From: Blepharisma stoltei | Lineage: Eukaryota > Ciliophora > Heterotrichea > Heterotrichida > Blepharismidae | DNA: 64,000 nucleotides | Reading direction: 5' to 3' | NCBI GenBank assembly: GCA_914767885.1 | Contig: CAJZBQ010000043.1 | Location: 310,001 to 374,000, forward strand | In this document: one piece after another, positions 44,950-56,700 of the stretch | Numbering within the stretch: the stretch's first letter is position 1 | Layout of the letters: every line of letters starts with the position of its first letter | The notes under the pieces: model-generated | The model's database searches: none | What the model saw: the letters and a program-made list of their open reading frames with translations, nothing else | What the model was told of the DNA's origin: nothing | Program-made: the position numbers and the translations under genes

Positions 44950-45693
44950 TTAATTGTGAGAAAAATAATCAATAAGTACTTGTTTGAGACCTTCTAAATT
45001 AAATTCAGTAGGGACTCCATCACATCTTGCAATTTCTGAGTTATTTCTTAATGCAGTAGCTGTGGTGTCTCCTATAGCAAACGTTTTTACTGCTCCCCAA
45101 TTCCAATTTTGGTCAGCTAAATGTTTTGTTGCTGTTTTTACGCCTGATGGACTGAAAAATACGCAGCCTATTGGCTGGATGTTTTGAATTGAATTTAAAA
45201 AACTTTCTTTTCCTACTGGAATTGTGGAATAGCAGCACACTTCTTTGATAGTTATTTCTGCTTTTTGATATTTTTCATGAGGAAGAGTGCTTTGATTGTC
45301 TCCTCCTAAATAAATAAACGAGCCTCCTGGGCCTTGGTCTTCAATAATTTTATCTGCCAGTTCTGCTGCTCCTCTTGTACCGATTACTTCTGGAGTTTTC
45401 CCAAGGATTTCTAAGCATGCTTTCGCAGTGCTTTCTCCAACTGCATATCATTTTAAATGCCTTAAATCTTGATTAGAACGACTTAATGCAATCACAGCTC
45501 TCGGACTTGGAAAAATTATTCCTTTCTCATTTGATAATTCATGTATAGCAGCTCTTAAATTTGGTTCATATTTTATATAATCGAATTCAAGAACTGGGAT
45601 GCAAATAATTGATAACCCTAGCTGTTCCAAAGGAGAAATAAAATCTTGAGAAAGGTCTGGATTTCTAAAAAATAAGAGAGTCTTGTTTTGCAT
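44950..45693 (-). CDS. hemD: uroporphyrinogen-III synthase
   Basis: 247 residues (Trp at LKWYAVG from TGA). Two-domain HemD pattern: IPVLEFDY, GIIFPSPRAVIAL, YAVGESTAKAC with the AVG motif, PEVIGTRGAAELAD, then FLNSIQNIQPIGCVFFSPSGV and FAIGDTTATAL in domain 2. It cyclises hydroxymethylbilane to uroporphyrinogen III in haem synthesis. The family is poorly conserved, but motif order and length fit. Confidence 0.85.
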
Positions 45694-45783
45694 ATATAGT
45701 AATTATTATCAATATGTATTTTAAGGGAAGTAAAAATAAAAGCTGTAAATTTGTGGGTAATAGGTTATTAAATTTCATACAAT

Positions 45784-46257
45784 ATGGATCCAGAAGAGAT
45801 TAGAAGAAAAAGAAGGGAAAAAGTACTCGCAAGGGCTGGAGCTACTGTAGAAAGAACTCCTGAGCCAGATGCCACGCCAAAAGAAGAGCAAACCACAAAA
45901 GAAAAGTTCATTGAGATGAAGAAAAAAGATAGCAGGAATGTAATGATCATTTAGAAAATGAAAATAAAGATCAAGAACCTTATCACATGCATTTTAGCCG
46001 TTATATTTGGAATTTCTCTTGCCTTTGGATATGAAGTTAGAGCAATGAGTTATTTTCTGCTGCTTATTATAGGCTTCAAGTTTATTGATTTCGTCTCTAC
46101 AGATATCAGCATATCTAATAGATCAGTTCATATTGTTGAAAAATGTGCAAATGTATATCAAGTGATAGATGATATTTTTAAAAGTATCGCTCTTTTTGTG
46201 TTCACATTAACAATGACTTTAACATTAAGCCTATCAATTGTGCAGAAAATAAAATAA
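45784..46257 (+). CDS. GET2/CAML-like membrane protein (tentative)
   Basis: 152 residues after a 15-nt intron. The N-terminus is a cytosolic Arg/Lys cluster (IRRKRREKVLARAG), like the Get3-binding motif of Get2/CAMLG. After a short polar linker come three hydrophobic segments (NLITCILAVIFGISLAFGY, FLLLIIGFKFIDF, IALFVFTLTMTLTLSLSI). Get2/CAML receptors insert tail-anchored proteins in the ER. The assignment rests on layout, not strong sequence similarity. Divergent from hemD (90 bp). Confidence 0.5.
45940..45954 (+). other. 15-nt intron
   Basis: GTAATGATCATTTAG; removal eliminates an in-frame TAG and joins KKDSRN to KMKIKIKNL. Confidence 0.9.
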
Positions 46258-46484
46258 CTTTTATCATATTTATTATAAGGCTGTGTATGATTAAAATATT
46301 AATTTCAATTGAAATTTAATATAGAAAATAAATATCAGGGTTGCTTAAGCTTTTAGTTTTTTATATCTTGTATTAAAATTGTTTATATTTCGTGCTTCAA
46401 AGTCTATTTATCTGTAATTTCGGCTTATAAAGCATTTAAATCTTTAAGTTTCGCTAATAATAAGTGTTGTAAATATACGTTAAA

Positions 46485-49168
46485 ATGTCAAGCCCAGATG
46501 CTAAGGAGAGAGGATTCAAAGGATTTAACGATGAACTCACAAAAATACGAAACTCCGAACAGACTTTTGATAGAAATGATGACTTTTCATCATTGTCACC
46601 AAGTAAAAACAGCTACGAAATTGAGTATTTTCAGAATATCATAAAATCTCAACAAGCCAAACTTTCAAATAAAGAAAAAGTTGAATTTGAATTAAACGAA
46701 CTCAGAGCAATTGTAGAACAAAGCAACAAATCGCGGCAAGACCTACAAATGTCTATCAACGAAACCACTGAGCAACTTACAAATCAACTCAGGTCTCAAA
46801 GCGCAATTATTGATAAACTTATAGACGAAAGAGACAAAGCAATAGCTGGCTTAAGAAAAGAGCAAGCAGTCAGCAAAAATCTGGCACTGTCAGAGGAAAA
46901 ACTAAAAGCAAGAATAATGGAATTAGAAGGAAACCAAGAAATTCTGCATTCAAAACTGAATGAGGCTGCAGAAACTGAAAGAATGCTCGAGGATGTAAGA
47001 AAACAGCTAGAAAATTCAATGAAATGGAAAGAAATTTTGGCCCAGAGATTTGATAAAGCAATTGAAGATTTTGAAGTAAGAAGCAATGAGTATGAATCAA
47101 GAATCAAAGACCTAACCCAAGAAAAGCTAGAGCTCTTGACTAGAATAGAGTCTTTGCAATCTCAAAATCATGAGCTAAAAAATGAAAATGACAGACTTAC
47201 CAACGCTTTGCTACAAATGAAAGCGTTAATGACTCAACTTTCTGCAAAAGCTCACCGAAATGAAGCCTTAGCCCAAAAAGACCAAGAACAAAAAGCTTTA
47301 ATATCTAGCCAAGATACTATGATAAAAAAGCTTAAAGAAGACCTCTCTAAATCCATCCAAAATTTCAAAGAAAAGCTTGATCAGTTAAACATCAACGTCT
47401 CCCAGCTGCTTCAAGACAAAAAATCCTTAAATACTGAAATTTCTTCATTGACTCAGAAAATCGACACAAAAGATACAGAAATTTATAAATTTTCTAACTC
47501 CCCTTGCCCTATTTAAATTGGAACAAAAAATATTTTCCAATTTAAATACATATAAGGGTTTCCTTGGAATAACCCCATAAGGCCTTTGGCCACGGGGTTT
47601 TATTTTGCCCTGTCCAAAATTGATCTGATCAAAATAAAACCCCCATAGGCAAATCGATTCCTTATGGGTGACTCTAATGAAAATCCATATTATATTTCTC
47701 TAAAAAAAATTTTTTAAATATTAAATATAACGTAATATTTTTGAACTTTCTGAAAATTAAATCAAAAAAATTATCGATTCGCTATGAGCTGTTTAAATAA
47801 TATCTATTTGCACTTTTTTAATTAAATTAGGTTAAAACTAATTTTATAAAAATTACTATTTTTACCATATATAATTTTTCTATTTGAAAAATAAATTTGC
47901 TCCAATTTAAAAGAGGGCTAAAGTACTTACTCCCCCCCCTCCGTGAGTGAGCAAACAAATTTTGTTCACTCACGGAGGGGGGGTTAATTTTTTTTTTTAA
48001 AAAATTTATATACAAATTTTATAAAAAATATTTTTTCGAAATTAAAAAAATCCTAATTCGCAAAAATTGAAAAGCAAATATTAATTTAATTTATAAAATT
48101 TATGTTTTAAAAAGCAATTTGTTTAAAATTACACAGAATTAGCTCTAGATTTCATTATAATAATTATCATTTATATGTCAAAATTTTTTTCCATAAAAAA
48201 TTTTTTCTATTAAAAAAATTTTTGTTCACTCACGGAGGGTGGGTTTTTGGGCAAAAAATAGCGATTTTTCTAATGGTTTTGTTCACTCACGGAGGGGGGG
48301 AGTTAAAAAATGGAAACTTTACAGATATTTTGTCCTAGTTAAAGAGGGAAGGGGGAGTAAGCAAGCAGAAGATTTGCAAGCTGAATTAACAAGTCTTGAG
48401 CAACATCTTTGCGTCCAAGAAGATTTAAATTCATTATTAGATCAAATTAGCGAGCAGAAAGACCAAGCTTTGCAAATGAAAGATCAGATTGCTCAAGAGC
48501 TGAACCAGATGACTGATTTATTTGCAATTGAAAGCCATAAAAATAAAGCCAATTGTGAAACAATAGAGCAGCTGAAAGAAAATCTTAAAGAAAGAGAATT
48601 AGAAATTGAAGAACTAAGAGAAGTTATAACTGAGCTGCAAAAAGAAAGGGAAGTTTATCTGCCAGTTAAAGATGATCCCATTGATATTGCGTTAGCTGAT
48701 TATGTGAATACTCGTCAAGATCCTTTAGATGTACCGTTTACAAGAGAAGATTTAGGAATTTATTTGTTTGGGACCAAGAGAGTTTTTGTGAAACTTGAAA
48801 GAGGGAAAGTAGTCGTGAGAGTTGGTGGAGGGTTTATGGTGCTTGAAGAATTTTTGGAGGTTTATACTCCTGTAGAGCTAGAAAAATTCGAGTCAAGGCA
48901 AAGAGAAAAAGCACAAGGGATAAGGAGAGAAATTCTTGGAAAATATGCAGACACGCTAATAACTGCTGAAAAGCCACAGAAGAGTCCTGAGATGTCGCCG
49001 GAAAGAGCTTCTAAAATGATAAAAGACCAGATGGCAAAAGGAAAATATGCTACGTTTTATGCTACGAAAAGAAGAGGAACTTCTCCTCCAAAACAGTCAC
49101 AATCTCCTTCGCTGTTGAATAAGCAAGTGTCATTTAAAGAGCTATCGCGAAATTTTGATCAAGCTTAA
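46485..49168 (+). CDS. coiled-coil protein with C-terminal GAR-like domain
   Basis: 606 residues after removal of an 863-bp nested insertion. Residues about 50-430 are coiled coil (LNELRAIVEQSNKSRQDL, IKDLTQEKLELLTRIESL, EQLKENLKERELEIEELRE). Near the C-terminus, LFGTKRVFVKLERGKVVVRV and GGGFMVLEEFLE resemble the GAS2-related (GAR) microtubule-binding domain. The tail is Ser/Pro-rich and basic. Likely microtubule-associated, plausible in a ciliate cortex. Start ATG at 46485. Confidence 0.7.
47572..47669. repeat. nested palindrome inside MITE-C4
   Basis: Outer arms ACCCCATAAGG ... CCTTATGGGT and inner arms GGGGTTTTATTTTG ... CAAAATAAAACCCCC. Could be a small insertion related in style to the H elements. 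Confidence 0.75.
47938..48305. mobile_element. MITE-A7 inserted in MITE-C4
   Basis: Full-length family A copy with TTA duplicates inside the other element; closely similar to MITE-A2 (terminal hairpin at left, double TIR at right, AATTAGCTCTAGATTTCATT centre). 366 bp. Confidence 0.92.
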
Positions 49169-49838
49169 TATATTCTAGTCTTATCATTAATTAAAAGCTT
49201 AGTTCTTAATAATTTTTATAATTACAACAATTAATCCTGTACCATTACCGTACATAAAACCTGATTTAACTAATCAAGGTATAATAAAAGTCACTAAAAC
49301 CTAAAATCTCTATCTTCATTTATTAGGTAGACTTCTATTATTTCCAATTAATTCGAAAAATATCTTTTTGAATTTAAAAAAGGGTCACCAGCTGTTACAC
49401 TTTTAACCAATTCATTTCTAACGAAATAAAGGCAACTTAGCAGAAAAACCGTTTCTGGAAATTTCTCCAATGTCTAGCAAATCACCTAAAAAACTTATAC
49501 TAACCCCTATTCTTAATAAAAACGATCGCTATAGTTCAATCAAGAGGAAAAAAAATAAAAATTTTTTATTAGCCTGAAATTAAAATTTTTTCATATAATT
49601 TTTTTTAAGCTAGCGCATGAGATAGAGTATCCAATAATTAGTAAATATTATATAGGTTACATTATAATTGCGTAGAAGTGATTATATGGCATAATCAATA
49701 GTATCTATAGCCATCAAAATTATTAAAGACCACCAGAAAATCGTTCGATCAAGGACGGGCAAATTTTTTCAATTTTTAAGAAATTTTGGATTAAGAATCT
49801 AATTAGATTGCTAAAGCTATTACTTTATTCATATTAGA
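49169..49838. other. intergenic region between convergent genes
   Basis: AT-rich 670 bp, no gene seen. CGTTCGATCAAG at 49743 repeats a hairpin arm from 8888. Confidence 0.4.
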
Positions 49839-50819
49839 TCATGGCAAGCACACCTCCTCAATTGGATCCATCTCATCTAATCCTGTCAAGCTCTCACATG
49901 AAGAAGATTCCTCAATAGGTTTAAAGCAAAAGCCATCATTATTGAAAAAGCAATCATCATCTTGAGTGTTTTGGTCACTCGAGGTGTTTCTACACAAACC
50001 GGTATAGTCAAACATTCCTGAGTTTCCTTTTTTCACTCTTCTGATGATGCTTTTCCATCTGTTTTTTACACTGTTTTCGGTTCTTCCTGGGAGACATTTT
50101 GCGATAAGACTCCACTTGTTACCGAATTCCTTTTGCTTTTGGATAATTAAATCGTCTTCTTCATATGACCAGCCACCCTTTTTAAGGGCTGGATTTAAAT
50201 GATTGCACCACCTTTCCCTACATTGCTTTCCGTTTCGGACTGGCTTGTTGTTGTAGATTTTTTCGTTAACTTTCCCCTCCGTGAGCGAACAAAACCATTA
50301 GAAATCTCCCTATTTTTTCCCAAAAATCCCACTGAGCGAATAAAAAATTTTTTTAATATAACAATTTTTTAGGAAAAAAATTTTGATATATAAATGATAA
50401 TTAGTATAATGAAATATCTAGTTAATTCTGCTTAATATTGAATAAATTGCATTTTAAAACATAAATTTTACAAATTAAATAAATATATTTGCTTTCCAAT
50501 TTTTGCGATTGGGATTTTTTTTAAATTTCGAAAAAAAAAATTACTAAAAAAATTTATATTCACTCAAGGAGGGGGTAAGCTCTTTGGCGATTTGGGCCCA
50601 CTTTTTGCTGGATTTCGTGGGAAAAAGGCTTAAGAGCATGTCATCTTCTTGTTGGGACCAGGGATGGCGCAAATGGCTGGCTGGTGCTACAGGCTTGTAA
50701 AGTGGATAAAACTTGTGCTTGACGTCGTCAAGTTTGCAAGGAATCATCCAGACCCCATCTTCAACCTTATAAGGGCTGCATGGCTGATGATGGTTGTTGT
50801 CTTGGTTTAAAAGTTCCAT
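49839..50819 (-). CDS. MYB-type DNA-binding protein, copy 1 (interrupted by MITE-A8)
   Basis: 223 residues after removal of 309 bp. Two SANT/MYB repeats: LRHPWSQQEDDMLLSLF through KQCRERWCNHLNP, and KKGGWSYEEDDLIIQKQKEF through GRTENSVKNRWKSI, the classical RTxNxVKNRW recognition helix. An acidic C-terminal tail (GLDEMDPIEEVCLP) may be an activation region. Nuclear transcription factor. Paralogue of 52068-52736, which has no insert at the corresponding site. Confidence 0.88.
50267..50577. mobile_element. MITE-A8 in MYB gene copy 1
   Basis: TAA duplicates; left CCCCTCCGTGAGCGAACAAAA; right a decayed hairpin (CACTCAAGGAGGGGG). Removal gives AKELNEKIYNNKPVRNG, aligning with AREINQKIHNDTPIRNG in the paralogue. 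Confidence 0.9.
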
Positions 50820-51187
50820 ACGTGAGGGAAAATCCTATTTATTTATAACCATTGCCAGAATATGGGTTTAAATTGTTGATAATTTTACAAACATTTACAT
50901 ATGAGGTCTTATAAAACTTTGACCGATTGTTGATCGGAATATAAATGGACAATAAAGAAAAAAACCAAAGATCAAATCCAAATTTTTGAGGAGAAATAAA
51001 AAATCCATTGGAAATTGGAGAGGTAATCGCTTAATTAAAGGAAATATAAAAAAGTAAGGATTTTTATTGAATAAATAATAACTTCAATACGCTTTAAAAA
51101 AGTCTATACGAGTCCACCAATTGTTACAGAAAAATGGCTTATTGATGTTGAAATTTAACATACAAAGATGATGCCAAAAATAATGAT

Positions 51188-51727
51188 ATTTATTCTATAT
51201 GAGAGAGAGTGTTAATTACGGAGGGTAAAAGCGGGGTTTTATTTCAGCCCCTGATCTAGTCGAGCTTCAGCTTCCCGCTCAATGTGGCGCTAGCTACCAA
51301 AGCCACCTAACGCTCTTTTCTGTCGACGTCACCATTTTTGATGACGTCGACATCTTTCGAGGAGACTCACCCGAGAACCTGCTTGGACCAAAAGACTTCA
51401 GCAAAGGACTCTCTTAACCCCTGGTAGTGCTCAGGGTATGAGAGGAACGCTCAAAGCCTCCTTCTGGAACTACCTCCGCAATTTACAGACAGCATAATGC
51501 TCCTCCAGAAGTGCCTGCTTGGCATTGCACCGTCAGTCTTTCGTCTGTGGGTCGAGGAGAGACCCAGTCAGCCCAAACCTGCTCCCACCCCGGAACCACA
51601 CCCCATCTGACTCGTGGCCCTTCGGGGCCACCATTTTGTTAAGTGACCCAGAATTTTGGAACTTCCTGTTTTTCTGTCGGACTGCAGTCTTCGCCATCAT
51701 GGAAGGCGTAATTTTTATTCTATATGA
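51188..51727 (-). mobile_element. SINE-like retroelement S9, intergenic
   Basis: Flanked by ATTTATTCTATATGA (51188) and TTTTATTCTATATGA (51713). GC-rich body with hairpins (TCGACGTCACC ... GATGACGTCGA). On the minus strand the start (CCATGATGGCGAAGACTG) and CCGACAG block resemble the other copies. Confidence 0.7.
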
Positions 51728-51841
51728 AGAAATGCATTTTCTTGGTAATTAATGCCTTTTCACAACATTTTTAAAATATCATCTGAAAAGTTATTGAAAA
51801 TTTTTTGGCAAAGAATTGTTATAAAAAGTGTCTTCACACGA

Positions 51842-52020
51842 CTACTATTTCATAAGGACTATTTTTTTGGCCTAAATTTTTCTTAAGATAGACCACAAAA
51901 AACAGTTTAAAAAATAATAGGGCAAAAACAAATAGGCCAAAAAATAGGCAAAAATAAATAGGCAAAAAAATAGGTTAAAAAAATACGCCATAAAAAATAG
52001 TCGTTATGAAATAGGCGTAG
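51842..52020. mobile_element. small TIR element with internal AAAAATAGGC repeats
   Basis: Left CTACTATTTCATAAGGACTA is inverted at the right (TAGTCGTTATGAAATAGGCG TAG), arms of about 30 bp. The interior is a run of related AAAATAGGC/AAAAATAGGT units. About 180 bp, intergenic. Confidence 0.75.
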
Positions 52021-52067
52021 TATTAAGTAACCGTTATAAAATAATTAATTTGAGTATTTAAAGGCAT

Positions 52068-52736
52068 TTAAAGACAGAAATCTTCAATCGGATCTATTTC
52101 ATCAAGCCCGAGCTCGATAAAAAGAATATCCTGATCCCTATTTCTGATCGAATAATTTTGGCTTTCCTCAGTATCTTCATGTGAATCTGTGCTTGAAGTA
52201 TCAATACCCGCACCCGTGGCATGAGTAAGAAACCCTGAGCTTTCGCATTTTCTTTTCCTCCCAATACTTTTCCATCTATTTTTAACACTGTTTTCAGTCC
52301 TTCCTGGCAAAAATTTAGCAATAATGCTTCATTTATTGCCGATTTCTTTTTGTTTTATGATAATAATTTCGTCTTCTTCATTACTCCAGCTTCCTTTTTT
52401 GAGATCTGGGTTTAAATGGTTGCACCACCTCTCCCGACATTGTTTTCCATTTCGAATAGGGGTGTCGTTATGAATTTTTTGATTAATTTCCCGAGCTATA
52501 ATAGTCCACTTTTTAGTAGTCTCGGTAGGAAGATGGCTTAAGATTATGTCATCTTCTTTTTTAATCCATGGATGTCGCAGATGGCCTTTTGAAACTCTCG
52601 GGTAAACGAGAGGATAATACTTCTGCTTCATGGTATCCAGCTTACAAGGAACCATCCAGACCTCATCATCGAGCCTGTAAGGGCTAAGTAGTGGATGATT
52701 GCTGTCTAAGTTGATGTTTTCCATAGGAGCAAGCAT
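52068..52736 (-). CDS. MYB-type DNA-binding protein, copy 2
   Basis: 222 residues, uninterrupted apart from one TGA=Trp (GNKWSIIAKFL). MYB repeats LRHPWIKKEDDIILSHL ... CRERWCNHLNP and KKGSWSNEEDEIIII ... GRTENSVKNRWKSIG, plus acidic tail GLDEIDPIEDFCL. ATG at 52736; MENINLDSN at 52724 is an alternative. Tandem paralogue of 49839-50819. Confidence 0.9.
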
Positions 52737-53756
52737 CTTATGGTATTTTGATAATTATTTGTCATCCATATTTGGATGAACTCATAAGTTTAAATTAAAA
52801 CTAAGAATTTAATTTCTAGATATTTCCATTTAATGCTTTATTGCAGCTGATAGATGGACGAAAGAATAGATTGGTATCGGATTTAAAAATTTAAAAAAAC
52901 ATATTAAATTTATTAGGATGAATTAATTTTAATAGCTTTAACTCCCTCAGTGAGTGAATAAAAAATTTTGTTCACTCACGAAGGGGGGGTTAATTTTTTG
53001 TTTTAAAAAAATTTATATATAAATTTTATAGGAAATATTTTTTTTTCGAAATTTAAAAAATCCTAATTCGCTAAATTGGGAATTTAATTTATAAATTTAT
53101 GTTTTAAAACACAATTTGTTTGAAATTAAACAGAATTAGCTTGATATTTCATTATACTAATTATCACTTATATATAATTTTTTTTTCCCATAAAACATTT
53201 TTCTATTAAAACAATTTTTGTTCACTCACGGATGGATTTTTGGGTAAAAAATAGCGATTTTTCTAATGGTTTGTTCACTAACGGAAGGGGGAGTAAAAAT
53301 TCTATGGGTGAAGATTAAGACAAATGAGCATTCTTAACTATTTGTAAGGAATTTGCATATTCCTTCTTTAGTATTTGAATTTCGAAAAGTGTTTATTTAT
53401 TAGCATATTTCTTCTAATTTTCAAACATTTTTTTTGCTCATTTGGTTCAGAAAGTTTTTTGCAATAATTGTAAATTTCAAAATAGTAGCAATTTTCTCCA
53501 AATAAAATTAGATTACCATTAATATTCTTAAAATCCAATTTTTAGCAAAAATTAATTTGAATTATATATCGTAAATTTCAAAGTAAAATTAATTATTTTG
53601 TTACTGACAATAACATTTTTTTTTGTCTCATAATAATTGTATTTTTCTTATGCATCCTTTAATCAAATTATCCATTATAAATAAAAAACATTTGACCTCT
53701 GATTTAGTCAGTATTGATATTAGATATGATAAATTAAACATTGATTAAATAAACCC
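52737..53756. other. divergent intergenic region with MITE-A9
   Basis: No gene. MITE-A9 occupies 52939-53295; the rest is AT-rich. Confidence 0.5.
52939..53295. mobile_element. MITE-A9, intergenic
   Basis: TAA duplicates; hairpin at left (CAGTGAGTGAATAAAA ... GTTCACTCACGAAGG), double TIR at right. 355 bp. Confidence 0.9.
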
Positions 53757-56700
53757 ATGGTAAATATTCTAAAACGAAAACATGAGGACAAAGATCTTGA
53801 TAATCTCCTAACAATTTCTCGAAGGGAACAGATATATCGCAGTCTTTCTCAAGATAGAGTGAGCCATTGAAAGTCAACTCTCTTTGAAGTTTTCATTTGG
53901 CTTGATTCAACTAATGGAAGATTGAGCAAAACAAGCAAGCTCGAAAGCTTTTTAAATTACTCAGCTCTTATTATAAGAAAATTTCAACTTTTATCCTTGA
54001 TCCTCTTGGATTATGATCTAAGTGCATCAGCTACTTTATTGTCAATTTTCAATATGTCAATGATAGGAATAAGATTTGATGCTTTAGCAACAAAATTAAA
54101 TGGCCAAACGATTTATCTTGTAGCATTATTGTCAAATGTTTATTTATGAGGATTTTTTGTTTTACTTTTATACTGCCAATTTTATTTTAAAAAAAATATT
54201 CAAAGAAAAGTTGTTATTGTCTGTGCACAAATTACTGGGTGGCTCTGTGAGTATATTTTGCTCATTCCTTACATCTATACAACTACATTATACATTAAGT
54301 ATTCTTTGATTTCATATAAAAGTGTAACTGAGTATGGGGATATGAGTTCTGATGACCTTGACTGATTTTTTATTTTGCCATTGATTTTTGGAGCAGTGAT
54401 TTTTCAATTTTTGTTATATTTTAGACTAATTTATAGTTGCCATCCAACATATTCGATCAAGCATAAACGAAGTAGGATGTATTCTTTTGCCACTTTAAAA
54501 GATATTTTCGTACAAGAAATCATAATTGTTTTGTCGCTTTTTCGTTTCAAATTTTACTTCGAGATGATATGTAGTATATTATGTTTGTACATGATTTCTC
54601 AGTATGCTATATATTTTCCTTTTGTTACAGTTATTGATAATGTATTTGAAGCAAGCACTTTTGTGTTGCTAATATTTGGAATGATTTCTTATATTATAGC
54701 TGATAGCTTGAATGCTTTATACACAAAAACACTTTTTATTATACTAGTTTTCCCTTTTATCATTTTTTTATTTTATTATGCTATGAATTGATTTTTTAAT
54801 AAAGTTAATAACTGTCCATTAAAAGACCCTTATTCTGCTGAACTTGAAATTCGAAAAATTATTAATAAAAGAATTAATAGTTTCGGGAATGATGCTATTG
54901 AGGATATTAAAAGCATTTTTACAGAGATAACAAAGAAGTTTTTATCATTTAAACTTATCTTTATCTGAGAGTGCATATTCACGTTACATTTTAGACACAA
55001 TAAGTCTCTTGCACTACTAAAATTATCAAAAATTAACTTATCTTGCCCAGAGCATTTAAAGATTTATTACAGTAAAGATAGACAAATTTCCAGATATTAT
55101 AGTTGTCCAAACTTAGAATGTGAATTTTTATTTTATTTTTATTACAAGAAACTCATAAACGAAGAAAAATCCGAAGATTTAGCTCTTTTGAGGTATTTAA
55201 AGGACATAAGCGAGCTTAAAGATCTTGATTTGGATGTCTTCTTAGAACTATGAAACATTTATCAAAAGCTTTCAAGCATATCAAAGCACCCTGCTAATGA
55301 AATTAATAAGGCTTGCGAAAGACTTATTGACTCAAAGCAAAAACTTGAATCTAGAGCTGAAAAATTAATAAAAAAATATCAGACTGACTCTGATCTATTA
55401 GAAATTTATGGATCTTATATGTCTGAATTTTTGAAAGAAGAAAGAGGAGATATAATCCTGGCAAAAAGTAGAGCGCTTAAGGAATATAATGATATTGCGA
55501 TGGAAAAAATAATGGGGTTCAAATTTGAAAAAGGGGCTTCTATTATGGTCGTAAGTGGGATGTTTGGGTCAATCGGTGATATTTTGTATTTAAATAATGA
55601 AATACTTCATTTATTGGAATTAGAATGTATTGACGATTACATTGGCACAAGTTTTATTCAGTTTATTCCGGCTCCTTTTGATATCATGCACAATGATATT
55701 TTAAGAAAATTTTTGATTTTTGGTGACAAAATTGAGTTGTACAGGCCTCATCATAATTAAAATATGGGCGTCTTCGTCTGGGTATGGCCTCCCGGCCATA
55801 CAGCCTCGACTCATATTTTAATTATATCCGGCAAGGTTTTATATTTCAGAAATGGACAGCAATGCTAGGTAAACAATTCTGGTTGTGTTCAGAGCCTAGC
55901 CCAAGTCTACTTTCAGGGATGGTTTTTTCCTCGTGGGGAAGGGAGGCACGAAGTTGGAAAGGGGAAGCTCAGCCAAGTCCGTTAGGATCAATCGGGCAAC
56001 TCCCTAGCGTGAAACTGGGCGTTACGTCCCAGGCTATGTGTTTTTCCTTTTTTCCGACAGCCGACCAGAAAATCCATTTTTTATGGATTTTCGGAAAGGC
56101 AACCCATGTAGTCAAGCAAGTAGCTCATTCATGAGCCGTCGAAGCCGACAACGTTTGCCCTAGAAGCACCCTGGCGCAACAAAGCTGGTCGACCCAGAGA
56201 CCAGTGGGCCCGATGCGACGAAAGGTGAGCGATAGCTCTGGGAACACCAACTGGACGTTAAGCGTTATTAATCTAATGTAATGTAATGTACAGGGCCTCA
56301 TCAATTTTTAATTACAAGCCAAGGTCACTGTGTAGAGGTTAGTATGCATTTTCGTCTTGTTTTTTATAAGCAAATTCCTTATTTTATAGCTGATTTTAAC
56401 CCAAGAGGACACAGAAAAAATTTAATCTTGCATTCTCCAGACGGTTATATATATGCAGTTTCAAAAGAAATTCAAAAATACATCGGAAATCGAGAAGGAA
56501 CTATTTTCGAGATCCTTAAAAACTTCATTTATTACTATGAAAAATATGAAATTGGCGAATGCTTTGAGTATAATGAAGAGTTTTCATGAACAATGATGAG
56601 GTTTAGGCTAACAATAGATGGATATGCACTAGAAGTTTTATATATAGCTGATTCAAATGAAGCCATAACTCCATTAGATGAATCACCTAAACTGAAATAC

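Larger units (their letters stand above)
47495..48359. mobile_element. MITE-C4 carrying nested elements, in coiled-coil/GAR gene
   Basis: TIR CTCCCC...ATTTAAATTGGAAC at the left, with its inverse nearby; right end GTTAAAGAGGGAAGGGGGAG|TAA. TAA duplicated. Contains MITE-A7 and a 98-bp palindrome. Removing 863 bp in total joins TEIYKFS to KQAEDLQAEL in frame. Confidence 0.85.
50820..52067. other. intergenic region with two repeats
   Basis: No gene. Holds SINE-like S9 (51188-51727) and the TIR element at 51842-52020; the rest is AT-rich. Confidence 0.5.
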
